Part shown: one piece after another, positions 35,856-46,885 of the stretch
How the letters are laid out: each line of letters begins with the position of its first letter
How positions within the stretch are numbered: position 1 is the stretch's first letter
Assembly (NCBI GenBank): GCA_963681505.1
Contig: OY811977.1
Location: 6,464,970 to 6,528,969 of the forward strand
Direction: 5' to 3'
Origin: Eunapius fragilis
Taxonomy: Eukaryota; Porifera; Demospongiae; Spongillida; Spongillidae
Length of the DNA stretch: 64,000 nucleotides
Position numbers and translations under genes: made by a program
Notes under the pieces: model-generated
What the model saw: only the letters and a program-made list of their open reading frames with translations
Told to the model about the DNA's origin: nothing
Database searches by the model: none

Positions 35856-37364
35856 CCGTGTCTATAATTAAGCCGGTGATTCGTATAAGATCCGGAGGTT
35901 ATTTGCACGTGCGACCATGCGCAAAATGTGTAGTATTTGGAAGTTTTATTTTAAAATTATGATTACTTTAAAACTATGATTTGCACAATGATTTGTAAAC
36001 CCTTGATGAGGGCTGTATTTACACGATGTATAATTTCTTCGCTGATATATCTCCTAGCGAGAACATGGCATTTTCGACCAAATAATAACGATCTATATAA
36101 GGCCAATTTACGTAGTTGGCTCCTTAATTCTGCTCCTGCCAGACACATTATCATTAAGTCTTCTTGTTCGAGCATATAATTTATACAATACTTACTAATC
36201 TATTAGCAATGACCCCCTCCCACCCTCTCCCCTTTCTCAATCCCCTTTACACTCACAGCACCCAACAAAACAGGATACACAGACCTCAACAGAAGGCGTA
36301 TTAATGCCAGAGGTTACGTACAATCTAAGGTTTGAAAGGAGGTCATATATGTGATAGGCAACACCTGACCTCAATCAGATCATTTGATAGGGTTTGTGCG
36401 ACGTCATGATCTGGAGTTGCCCAACGTAAGCAATGGCCTCCATGCTTGTGTATATAGCTTATAGTATTATTATCCTTTCTGTCAAGGTCTGTGTTCCCTC
36501 ATTTTTGGTACAGTGTGTTGCTGTTAATTAGATGTAGTGTGTGAACGCACTCAGCATGCGGGGAGTATTCATCCTACATAAACTATTACTCAAGACGTTA
36601 TAGGCATACAATGGTTTTGCATGGTACCCACCCAGTCATTACGCTAGGCAGCACTTGACCTCATAATAACCCTATAATTAACACATGCACAGTACCAAAC
36701 ACACATCCTCATAGTACGTATGTGTATTTTGGTCTTTTGGCAACACCTACTCTAGCCCCCAACCCACTGCAACTATTTGATGCCGATGTTAGAAAGTACA
36801 TTTGCACAGCTGTACTAAATCGTGGCAGCAGGCTCAACTCAGTTTAAGTCGCGGTAATTTGGGACTCTGCTCAGTTTCGCGACATACGTTGGCTGCCTAC
36901 ATAGCCTCTCTTTGCTTTTCAGGTTTTGGTAACATGCAATACAATCGCCCAGCATTATGACGCAGTTGCTATTTCAACAGTACTGTTTCCCTGTCAGTGC
37001 TAATCACTCTGGTCTCCGTACTGACAAAACTAAAACTCTCCAACCAATGCACTAACACCTACAGATAAACACCGTCTCTTATCTACTTTAGCTCCATGTG
37101 AACGGAAAATTGTGAATTTCTGTGTGAAGGTAAATGTATCATTTTTAAATGATGTACTATGTGATTTTGCAGCACACATTATGCAGCACGGACACTGTTC
37201 GAAGAAGTAATTTTGATGAAGCATTTAACTAATATCATTTCACGCAACATTAAGAATGAGCCCATCCAAACGTGCATAAACAAATTCTGGCTGTGATCCT
37301 TATTTTATTAAATCCAACATGCCTCTTGCGGTACTACACTTACTCAATAATTAAACTAAAATAT

Positions 37365-38028
37365 CTAATTGTGTCCACTGATTTTCTGCTCAACGTCACA
37401 GAGAGGATTATATGTTCCTAAATTGCACGTCAGTACGGATCTGGATATTTCTTCGCCAATGTCGATGGCCATGTTCCCCTTACCATTTCTCGTCTTAGTA
37501 ACTCTGCAAAAGGTGTCGTCTCTGAAACCCATTTGCGCCACGACCACGAACACATCTCCTGTAGCATATTTTATTTGGAAAGATATTCCCACTGTAGTGC
37601 CACTGCTGGTCGCGACACACTATGGATACATCCATGCAAGAATGAATAGAAGTTGCATGCAATGAACACCACAGTGCTGGAGACACTGTTGACCTTAGAC
37701 ATTACCTGCCCTTGTGTTTTGCCGCGGTGGGAGTAACAAAAGACTTCAGCTTTGGATTCCAAATTACATTTGCGCTTTGGACGACGAGTGAGGCTCCGAA
37801 TTTGACATCGTTAGTGGTCTGAAACACACTGCACGCATTTGTTCACAATCACTTACTGCATCTGTCTGCTTGCTCCATGTAAGCTGCGCATTCATAGTCG
37901 CGATGGTAATGCTGGTCATCACATTTCTAAACGTAAAAGAATGCGTTCTCTTCTTCGTCCTGCTGTATTTCTCGAAGATATGCCAAGGCGCTGACAAGCA
38001 CACCTAGGAGGACAATCGCTTTGATCAT
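37365..38028 (-). pseudogene. Small secreted protein family, copy B2 (broken)
   Basis: The signal-peptide exon (MIKAIVLLGVLVSALA), third exon and last exon (from 37619) of a B-type copy are recognisable. The tail ends differently from the other copies. The exons no longer share one frame; about two or three breaks. Confidence 0.6.
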
Positions 38029-38056
38029 TGTGAGATTCGTGGGACGAGGAATGATA

Positions 38057-38272
38057 TTACTTGTCTTCTGCGCAGTCTTTGAATGCACTTTCTAATTTAA
38101 AGCTCTTGCAACACTTCCTGCCAGAAGGGTCCATTATGAACTCATACATGCTAGGGAAACCGCAATGTATCCGGTGATTAGTATAAGATGTGTAGCGACC
38201 CGCAATATTTATGTTGGAGCTAATTGTATTATTCGTATACCGTAAACGCAGGAGACAACCACAACCAATCAA
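38057..38272 (-). other. Conserved Cys-rich open frame upstream of B2
   Basis: A 71-codon frame whose C-terminal half matches 22424-22642 (YTNHRIHCGF, GRKCCKSFKLE, KDCAEDK). It ends 28 bp before the B2 ATG and overlaps the presumed promoter. Protein or leader cannot be decided by eye. Confidence 0.3.
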
Positions 38273-39789
38273 AGATGCATCCAGAGGCAGCCACCCACGA
38301 CGATATGCATTATCAAATAATGTTCAAAGCCCTAACAATGCATTATCTTATTATTCCCAAGAAGAGTTCATTCGTTGGGAGGTGATCCTTTCCAGGGCCC
38401 ATCGCATCTGACCCAATTTTTAATTTGTAGTAAATCACTATATTGATGTTTAAGCGTATGTAGAATTAATAGTATGCCTTACACTTGGGGTCTAACAAAT
38501 GGAACTGTATTTTCTATCCACTCTCTAGTTTTTTGGTCTACAATTTTAATCATCGTATAATTGCGCAATTGATCGACTGCTATTTATTGTGACAGCACTG
38601 GTCCTTAAGAACTTGAAAAGCGCCTTTGATAGTTTCTATCCTGCAAGCAGCAAGCTTGATTTAATCACAACGACTTCTCAAACTATTACTAAACCGGACG
38701 CCATTGATGACTTCGCTCGGTGCAATTGTCGGCCGCGATTGCAATTTTCTTGCTGAGCCGAATGAACATGGACGTTTATATTGGTATTAGTGATAAACCG
38801 TGTACTATATAATGGGCGTGGTCACCGAAATTAGCACTCGCTTCGAGGGCGATTGTGAGCTCATAATTTGGACAGCTGCTATAAAGTGTGGAACATACCT
38901 ATTAGATATCAGTTATATAGGCATTGTAAAACCATAACCGATTTTATGGAAGCCTGGGGACGCTTCGAACAATTCTGAAAAAAAAAAGTGATGATTACCT
39001 ATATCCTATGGGTTCCATATCTTATGGAACCGCCATTACCGAAGTTTCATTCTGCAACTTACATGTACGGCACTGCATTTAGTCCATTTCTCCATACATC
39101 CGTCCTATTCAGCAGTGTGGGCACGAGTACACGGAACGTAATTTTATGTGCATGAGCATCAATTTCTTGATATGGGCCTAATAGGGGTGATCTGTGCTTA
39201 TACACGAACAGTGAAGTTTTGAATGCTTGAATATCCATTTATATTCTGACTTTTCAGTTTGACATAGATTATATAACTTACAAGGTTAGTTTATACAAGA
39301 ACCAATAGTTAAAGAGGCTGTCCCCCAATCAGGTGGTTCAGGATTGAGGGCCTCTATATGCATTCGAGGTATTTGGACTCCTCAGGTGGAAGCGTTGTTA
39401 GATTTTAAAAGTCATTGACACAGACACACCATCACACCTACACTGAACACCAAAAATCAATTCTGAATTCAGAAGCTCTCAAAAAGAAGAAGCTGTACAC
39501 AAGGCAGCGGAAGATAGGTTAGACATTTACTCCTTTTGTGACATCAGTTGGTGGAATTCTCCACAGAGTGGCAAAACATTTTTTGAAGCATGAAGCCACC
39601 GCCGAGGAAAAATCATGCAGGTGTTTTAGCAAGTGAATCAGCCAAACAATTAACCCAGTGCTTTCATATATGTTGCATAGCACCAGAGAAGGATAGTCCC
39701 ACTGATATTATTCCACGGAAAACTTCATAAAGATTTCCAAGTCACTCTTTGCAGCTCATAGCTGTCTCCTAAATGGCATTTTGGCATCC

Positions 39790-40230
39790 AGAGAATGAAT
39801 CATGTAGCTTCTACAGCAGTAGACTGGCCTGGAAGTGACAGCTCTCGTACCAAGTCCGAATTTTTTCGGATAGAAAGGATGTGGTACTGTCAGTTACAAA
39901 AGCAGCACTACTGGAATTCCTTTGCCGTATTGAAGGACACCTCTTACAGAATGATTTTTACCTGTAATATACAGAATAGACACCACATGGGAAGCAACAT
40001 CAATATTCTACTACCTACACCAGTCCACAAGTCCAGTTTTGTAAGTGATGCCAACATGTTGAATAGGTGCCCCAGACATTCAAGGCATGATTTCTCTGTT
40101 ATGCCCTATAATGTAGTCCAATGAGAGAGAAGGGCCTGGATGTGTCCCTGCTGTCATCACAAAAGTTTTCGGCTCTCGTTCATTCGGTGTAGTCTATTTA
40201 CTAAAGGAGTCACATGGATGTGACCATATA
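39790..40230. mobile_element. Ty3/Gypsy integrase-region fragments (fossil), X3
   Basis: Third copy of the head-to-head fragment pair described at 25310-25740. Heavily broken. Confidence 0.55.
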
Positions 40231-40280
40231 TCTTTGAAACATACCAAGTTGTGCTGATAAAATAATGTGGCTTCAGTTAT

Positions 40281-40810
40281 GTCAGGAACTACGATAGTAG
40301 TCCCTATATAGGAATTGACCCGGGTCGTGAATATCATTAAAAAACCGCGACCAGCGTACCAATCGCGTAGTAAGAAACGGATAGTTTAGCTCTTTGTTCC
40401 AATCGATCCAGAAGGCAAAGGCGGTCATTTAAATGTTTTGTTCCAGTCTTCAAACTGTTTGCTTCAAGAGAACAAAAAAGTTCGTGTTTTACCTCGTCCC
40501 CATGCCAATTCTTCTCCGTCGTCGTCTTCTTCTAATTCTCGGGTGAGTATAACTCCGGATATGAACGGTTTTAAAGAGCGCCAATTTAACCAATCGCTTT
40601 AGAATCTCCTGGAAGGACATCTTCAAGTAGACTAAAATCCTATATTTAGCACGTGTAAATGTAACAGAACCAAAAGAAGTGCTAAATATAGGATTTCAGT
40701 CTCATTTACCCTTTTCTCAAACCTTGTTCCCTTCCTTTTAACACCACCATTGCCTCCAATTCCTATATCCCACCAACTTTCTCGTTAGAGAATGCTTTTC
40801 TTTACTTGTG
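40281..40810. mobile_element. Composite insertion: repeat Z plus half of an F MITE
   Basis: X1 and X2 read straight through this point (GGCTTCAG, then TTGTTAG), so about 530 bp were inserted here. The left 350 bp are repeat Z, also at 30100-30400. The right part (40634-40810) is the F core hairpin, a 22-bp stem ending GTGCTAAATATAGGATTTCA, and the right F arm. Confidence 0.6.
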
Positions 40811-41242
40811 TTGTTAGAAGTCCTTCAAACCACGCACACAAATAGCCACATTTAACAATAATCTAGGTGTATATGGATTGTGGGCAACAACATATTGGTT
40901 TGAACCACAAACCACATATTTTTAAACAAAATGTTATGACTGATTTTGATCCATGGATATGAGATATTGGTTGGGTCTTTACACAAGCTACAATTGAAAC
41001 CAATGGTTTAAAAAAAAGTTCGACAAGCCAAATTAATGAATTGCAGTGTGGATCCTACACGAATCATCCGTTGAATAAAGCAGTACCTTCAATAACCCAA
41101 AGCATTCTTAAAATACAGCGGTTAATTTTCACACGAATTATCCCAAACATGGATGTGAAAGATTTACTTAAATTCACCAAGCATGGCAACCAAAAACAAT
41201 CAAACATTAGCGTAATGTGTAAGTAATTATAACGATGTCAAC

Positions 41243-41580
41243 TAGTCGGGCGGGCCCTACCACCGCGTTTGGTCGGGTGGTAGGGCGTCAAGCCTATACC
41301 AAGATTTGTGCTGCTGCAATGGGCATTGCAGCTCCAATCGAATTGCAGCGTTCAAGTGGGTTCATTATCGCCCAATTAGCAGTTGATGTGAGATAGCCCT
41401 ACATGTATGGCTTGTAGCCGCTTCTGCCATTTTGGTACGGTGGTGGTAAACCACATAAATGTGTATATTAAAATATAATGATATTCACAGCATATATTAC
41501 ATAACTATTCTGCACAAATCTTGGTATAGGCTTGACGCCCTACCACCCGACCAAACGCGGTGGTAGGGCCCGCCCGACTA
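41243..41580. mobile_element. Long-TIR MITE, Mutator-like
   Basis: A 338-bp element with perfect 69-bp terminal inverted repeats (41243-41311 and 41512-41580). It is flanked by the 9-bp direct repeat GATGTCAAC (41234-41242, 41581-41589). X1 and X2 show the unoccupied site, GATGTCAATCACAG and GACGTCAATCACAG. A 9-bp duplication and long TIRs are the hallmark of Mutator-like elements. The TIRs have no mismatches, so it is recent. It encodes no protein. Confidence 0.85.
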
Positions 41581-41589
41581 GATGTCAAC

Positions 41590-42309
41590 CACAGTCTGCA
41601 AAACAAAGAAACTTACTAAGCTGACTGGCGTTTATGTGCCTGGCAGGAACAGTAACAAGAATCCAACTAGTATTTGACCATTTTTGATTTAGACCTTATA
41701 AAATGCGGTGGTCTTGCAAAAGAAATAAGATATCGTTGGAATGTTCTTTCCAATGGTACACGAAGTAAGTATTGCGCAAATTATAAATTTGAAAAATTTA
41801 ATAGCGACCCGCACTCGTAATGCACATACATGCATGCACCTTCGGATCCCCATATCCATTTAATAACTTTCAGTATATAGATTTACCCATATATAATGAT
41901 TTTGATTTTTAAAAACGGCAGTCAGCAAAACAATCTAAGATAAACTGCTAGCGACACTAGCCTACGTATAATGTCCACTCTTGCTCTACCGAACGCCTGT
42001 ATTATCATGGACTGTAGCTCCCAAATTGCACGTCAGTACAGATCCTGATACTTTTTCACCAACGTCGATGGCCAGGTTTCCATTACCTGCTTTTGACTGC
42101 ACTGCCATTCCTGGACGCGACGTTCTATGTACGTCAAAACGAGAACTAATTAAGGCGCTGCAATACATCCGTGGTACTGGAACATCTCACATTGTTTATG
42201 CACTGAAATATTATAGAAGGATTGGAAGTGCTGCCAATCAATACTAATGTATGCGCACAATCCTTGAATGAATCCTTACAAGCAGCTTTACATTGCACTT
42301 AGAATTGCA
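41590..42309. repeat. Truncated block Y (Yt2)
   Basis: Matches 26240-26931 and ends at the same edge, after CATTGCACTTAGAATTGCA. Confidence 0.7.
42010..42125 (-). pseudogene. Secreted protein family, truncated copy At2
   Basis: Remnant of an A-type last exon, shortened in the same way as At1, so both descend from one already truncated copy. Broken. Confidence 0.55.
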
Positions 42310-42359
42310 ACAGAATATGGATGGATCTAACATTTTATCTCAGGCCTTTTCTTTTCAGG

Positions 42360-42657
42360 ACCAACCTTAATCTTTTCTATCCATGTAATGGGATGGGAAA
42401 AACCATGCACTATCAAGATAGAAATAGACAGGGACTGGCTGGCATCATATCGGAAAGACACCCCTGCTGGAGGGAGTGTGACCATTGATATCCTCTTACT
42501 TGGCATTGTCAATGATTGTACCAAGCCACCAAATCATCCAGTACTCTGTCTCGTTACATTTGTTCCATTTAACTGGAGCCTGATCATGACCATGATCAGC
42601 AGCCTCAAGAGGCTGCAAAGACATCTCAGGAACAGGCAAGCAAGGTTAATGTGAGGT
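42360..42657 (+). CDS. Possible exon of unknown gene
   Basis: An open frame follows a good acceptor (CCTTTTCTTTTCAG). It reads PTLIFSIHVMGWEKPCTIKI, then EIDRDWLASYRKD, TPAGGSVTIDILLLGIVNDC and a longer tail before a stop at 42655. It starts 50 bp past the duplication edge. The alternating hydrophobic strands look protein-like but I do not recognise a family. It could be an exon of a host gene cut by the duplication, or chance. Confidence 0.3.
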
Positions 42658-43460
42658 TAAGCAATCGGAATTAGGTACATGCACTATTCATCATTTCACG
42701 AATGAAAATAGGTAAATCAAAACATATTTTCTAGGAGAAAATTGTTGGTTTATAGGATTGAAACACATTTTTTGTGTAAAAATTAAACTAGGTCATTGAC
42801 AAAAATGGTATAGGGAAACTGAAATTGGCCTACACATTAGACATTCCTCTGCATAAACTTAAAAAAAAAACAAATGTTTGCTTAATATGGTCCTATTGCA
42901 TTATTCACGTACGTTTTAGTCCATGTCTTTTTTTTACACTAACAATGTTGTAAAATCCTATATGCTACCAACTTTCTTCTTATGAACGTTGCACGAGAAA
43001 TGGGCCTTGTGAATTTACACATATAGCATCCAAATTAAATTGAATATTAACGCTATCCGTTTCCTAGCTATTTCTAACACAACATTCCACACCATTGCTA
43101 TATTTGAAAATACATTTTGATACCGTATAAGCTTGATGGGATACCACGTAGGGTTCCAAACCTCTACATGATCAGGCAATTAATCGCTTCAAACGTAGAG
43201 GTGTCCTGTGAAACTTCAGGAAGTGCACGGTGTCTCGTTAATGCGACAGAACTATCACTCTAAAACAACATCAATTTCAAACCCACATATCCTTCGAGCT
43301 AAATGATCCACTACAAGTACATACAACACACCAGTCCAGTACATAAAACACACCAGTCCGGTACATACAACACACCAGTCCTTACATGCATCGTGCGCGT
43401 GCGTGAGTGTAAGCCTATTGCGAACAAACGTTGGTACGCCTTTCAGATGCGCAGGGTGCG
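42658..43460. other. No gene seen; degraded F-like arms
   Basis: Segments near 42720-42960 (TTTTCTAGGAGAAAATTGTTGG and CTATATGCTACCAACTTTCTT) resemble very old family F arms. No coding exon found. Confidence 0.35.
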
Positions 43461-43575
43461 AAGTTAAGTACTCACAGGGGCAGATCCGTAAAAGGGGGTA
43501 CGTGGGTGCGGGAGGCGTAACCGAAAAATAATTTTGCATAACTGACACTACTAGCCCGTAGAAATTACGCCACTG
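43461..43575. mobile_element. Short hAT-like MITE
   Basis: Opens with CAGGGGCAGATCCG and closes with ATTACGCCACTG, the same end type as 47509-48167. It is about 115 bp and non-coding. Confidence 0.4.
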
Positions 43576-44524
43576 AGTAGTACGATAATTGAAAAACGTT
43601 TCTTGTTTTTAGCGTTGCAAGATCTAAGGTGACAGGATACCCTCCTGGATTTTGAAAAAAAAATCATACTAGCTTGTAGCCTGAGAGCATCTTAGAGGAC
43701 CGTATCATTTTGACAGTTATTAGATGAGCAGTAAAAAATAGTACAAATATTCTAAGAATTAAACTTTATAATTGGTTTGTTGAAAACTGTAGTCCTTAAA
43801 AATCACCAAATTAGTAGGATAAATATGAAATAATATCGTCTTTCTTTGGTCCATTCGTTTCGAAACGGAGCAGTAGGTTTGTGCCAAAGCTTATACTAAC
43901 CATCATTTCAGGGTGAACTAATTGGGTTACTCATGGATTACTCATGCTGGGCATTCAGAACAGCTACTTTATCGTGAATACACCTTCTTCATTACTTAAT
44001 TGACTTCTTGGTGCATCGATAACGTTACAATCCTTTTCCACAAATTTGCAGTAATTTTTACAAAGTTACGCATCCCTGCTAGCTGGACGCCATATTTGTA
44101 CCTTGAAATTGAAATGTTAATAGATAGATTTTCGGTTTTTGGCTATTTAACTTATTTTGAAAACAAGGACAAGATATTTTCCTACACGTACGCTCTTCTT
44201 GGTGCTTAGCTCCTATCATAATAATATGCTCAACACTTGATCATAAGGTCTGTTGTCCTGAATGTACAGGAAAAAGAGTTTTTGCCGTTCGTATTTCAAG
44301 GTGCTCGTAAAACAGCGGTGCTAGTGTTTCTGCGCGCTATTGAAATGCTATCAAGGTGGCATATCTTAAACAATAAGATGGATTCTCTCCGAATTATATA
44401 CGGTACTTGAACAGAACTACCAATTGGTGATGACGTATTTTAATAATTCAGACCCCAAAAACATGGCGGACTCAAACTGCACATGCGTGCATCTGGATTA
44501 AAAGAAATCGACATATACTAACCT
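43576..44524. other. No gene seen
   Basis: AT-rich. The open frame at 44000-44209 has no recognisable features. A CGAAACGGAG box near 43860 stands alone. Confidence 0.4.
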
Positions 44525-44821
44525 TTCGCCCGCCCCGCCCGGGCACGCCAACCGCCGCCTGTCATTGAGTCGGGCGGCCCAACTCAATGACAGGCGCAGG
44601 CAAATGGTCGGGCCGGTCGGGCTTTAGCCCGACCATTTTATACCCCAAAAATAAAAATAAAAATTTAAAATGTTTTACATTGATGCGCTCAAGTTATTAC
44701 ATGTCCATGTAATTATATTCAATCTTGTAGTCAGAGTGTTGGTGACCAGCTGTGCAAGTTTGCGTGTGCACGTGCTGGAACTAACAGTAAATATTCATAA
44801 ACGAATATCTATGAATTAACT

Positions 44822-45094
44822 ATGGCTACACGTTCGCGTCGTTTACCAGTTGTTTTGGAAAAACCTCATCAACCTTTAGCGTTGAAATTTCCAAAGCGAC
44901 AATATGGAAAGCAGCATCGCGCCTTTCAGAGCGGGTGGTTTCAGCATTGGCACTGCCTACATTACGATAAGAGCAAAGATGCTGCTTTTTGTCACATCTG
45001 TGTTACGGCAATAGAGACTGGCAAAATGAAGGATGGTGGAAAGGTGATGACGCAGTTATATACAGCGGTTAGAGTAACTGGAAGAACGCCGTAG
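44822..45094 (+). CDS. hAT transposase N-terminal fragment, TTF-type zinc finger
   Basis: A 90-codon frame from ATG at 44822. Residues about 33-65 read RAFQSGWFQHWHCLHYDKSK followed by DAAFCHICVTA, the pattern of TTF-type zinc fingers at the start of ZMYM/KIAA1586-like hAT transposases. The frame then stops. The RNase H-like catalytic core that should follow is deleted. It is a DNA-binding remnant, probably not functional alone. Confidence 0.65.
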   Translation: MATRSRRLPVVLEKPHQPLALKFPKRQYGKQHRAFQSGWFQHWHCLHYDKSKDAAFCHICVTAIETGKMKDGGKVMTQLYTAVRVTGRTP

Positions 45095-45157
45095 AAACAC
45101 AGGTGGGTTTAGTTGTCATGAAAGAAGTAGAAGACACAAAACAGCTCTGGAAGTTGC

Positions 45158-45310
45158 TAGAACCTTGATGTCAGAAGTATGCACTGTGTTAAAGCACGTT
45201 CTGGTCATGCCCGCCACAAATGCAGTAAGCGTAAGAAGTGCATCAGCGCTTAGAAGGATAAAATCGTACTTGCGAGCGACAATGCAGCAAGCTCGTCTCA
45301 TCAGTTGATC
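45158..45310 (+). pseudogene. hAT transposase C-terminal dimerisation (hATC) fragment
   Basis: In one frame the sequence reads LMSEVCTVLKHVLVMPATNA, then SALRRIKSYLRATMQQARL. This matches the hATC signature (PATNAxSERSFSALRRIKTYLRSTM). It ends in TGA at about 45308. It lies only about 60 bp after the N-terminal fragment stops, which marks the internal deletion. Confidence 0.65.
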
Positions 45311-45545
45311 TCCACGTACATAAAGAGCGTACAGATACGCTGTCCAATGAATTGTGCACGAAAGAATAATTTGTTGCAAGACGGGAGCACAGACTAGCAT
45401 TATTCGGAACATTTTAATACAAAATTGAAAATTGTGCGTGAATCATGTACTGGCGCACGCGAATTACAATTGCATCATCTAATTAATTATTCATATAGCC
45501 CGACCACTTTAAAGTATTTTGCCCCGGCCTATTATCGTCGTTTGG

Positions 45546-46354
45546 TGTAACCTCTTTTCTTATTGAAGTCGGTTTCCGTGGTTACGAACCCCCTCTGGGT
45601 ACGGCCGTGAAACGGTCCGCTAAAAGGCAACGTAACGTTACTGGGAGAGTCCTGATCTGCTCGCTTGGCGAAGAGAGAGCGGTACGGAAAGGCTAAGCGT
45701 ACCCTGCAAAACCAAACGAGGCCAACTACCTATAAAGTTATTCAAAGCTAGGTAAATGTAGCTATCTACTCTTACTAAGCTTGGTTTACAATATGACAAT
45801 GGCCGAACGTTGCGTCAGCGTTGCCTTATGTCAGTGCCGTTACGTGATGTTGGCATGTACGCACTTCCTTTTTCACTGTAGCTACTCTCTGTACGAACCA
45901 AACGATATCGTACTATGCGAGTATAAGGGTGGCCTCGAAAAGTAAGTTATTAAGAATAGCACTTTACTAGTTGAGTTAAATGATGACGTTTGCTAGACGC
46001 ACCATGGTTAGCACAAAAGGTGTATACCAGATCTGCACATGCTGCTGTCAGTAATGTTAGTGCAGATGCATGCAGTGCTTAAAAAGACACTGAATGAAAA
46101 AAGCAAGGGACTTTTATTCTGATTTTATTAGCGTATATTATTATTACGATTAAAAGTACTGTGCTGTATTAACCGTTTAAATTACTGTGCCTTGTTGCAT
46201 ATTAAGCATGTTATTGGACTCGTACTCACAACTATTTTGTAGATCATGATATTTGGCCCCAATGACGACTCCTGTTCTTTTTTAGACTGCATGTGTACAT
46301 GCACAATGGATCAATTACGCATCGGAATAATGTGCATGAACAAAGAAAATGAAT
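45546..46354. other. No gene seen
   Basis: Moderately GC-rich to 45920, then AT-rich. No repeat ends or exons recognised. Confidence 0.4.
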
Positions 46355-46639
46355 CAAGTAAATAAAAAACTTTCTCTGTGAGAAAGTTGGTGGGAAATAG
46401 GATTTGAAGGCAATGGTGGTGTAAAAAGCAAGGAAACAAGGGTCTGTAATAGTAAGGGAAAATTTTATTGTCCTTTATTTAGCAGACGAACATTGTTAAT
46501 GCTACAAACGGGCTAAATATAGGACTATGACATTTTCCCTTATTATAATTACAGACCCTTGTTTCCTTGCTTTCTACACCACCATTGCCTTCAAATCCTA
46601 TTTCCCACCAACTTTCTGAGAAGGTTTTTTATTTACTTG
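46355..46639. repeat. Foldback MITE, family F, second subfamily
   Basis: Long inverted arms from CAAGTAAATAAAAAACTTTC to TTTTTTATTTACTTG. Each arm carries GTTGGTGGGAAATAGGATTT and AAACAAGGGTCTGTAAT or complements. The core differs from the main subfamily (TTTAGCAGACGAACATTG). Confidence 0.75.
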
Positions 46640-46885
46640 TATGAACTGAAGGCAGGTGGTGTATATAAAGGAAGGGAACAAGTTTTGGGAAAACGAAGAT
46701 GAGATATGAATCCTATATTTAGCACGTGTAAATATAACAGAACCAATAAGAAGTGCTTAAAAGAGGAATTTTTGTCTCTTCTGTCTTTTCCCATGCAAAC
46801 CTTGTTCCTTTCCTTTATACACCACCTTGCCTTTAATTCCTACATCTCACTAACTTTTTTGTTAGAGAATGTTTTTCTTTACTTG
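46640..46885. repeat. Foldback MITE, family F, abutting copy
   Basis: Starts directly at the end of the previous MITE, with a shortened left arm (GAACTGAAGGCAGGTGGTG), the core CCTATATTTAGCACGTG and a full right arm ending TTTTTCTTTACTTG. Either it was hit at its left end by the neighbour or both used the same hotspot. Confidence 0.7.

Larger units (their letters stand above)
34700..38935. repeat. Segmental duplication, block Y copy 2
   Basis: Collinear with Y1, including secreted-protein copies A2 and B2 and the shared 1.5 kb between them. Its left part also matches the Yt fragments. Confidence 0.8.
38990..41589. repeat. Segmental duplication, block X copy 3
   Basis: Matches X1 and X2 but carries two insertions: 40281-40810 (repeat Z with half an F MITE) and 41243-41580 (long-TIR MITE). 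Both have empty counterparts in the other X copies. Confidence 0.75.
44525..45545 (+). mobile_element. hAT transposon, internally deleted
   Basis: The GC-rich left end holds hairpins: a 14-bp stem GCCTGTCATTGAGT (44557-44595) and GGTCGGGCTTTAGCCCGACC near 44613. The right end repeats TAGCCCGACCACTTT near 45498. Between them lie the N-terminal zinc finger and the C-terminal dimerisation domain of an hAT transposase with the catalytic middle missing, so it cannot move itself. The exact termini and target duplication were not found. Confidence 0.6.
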
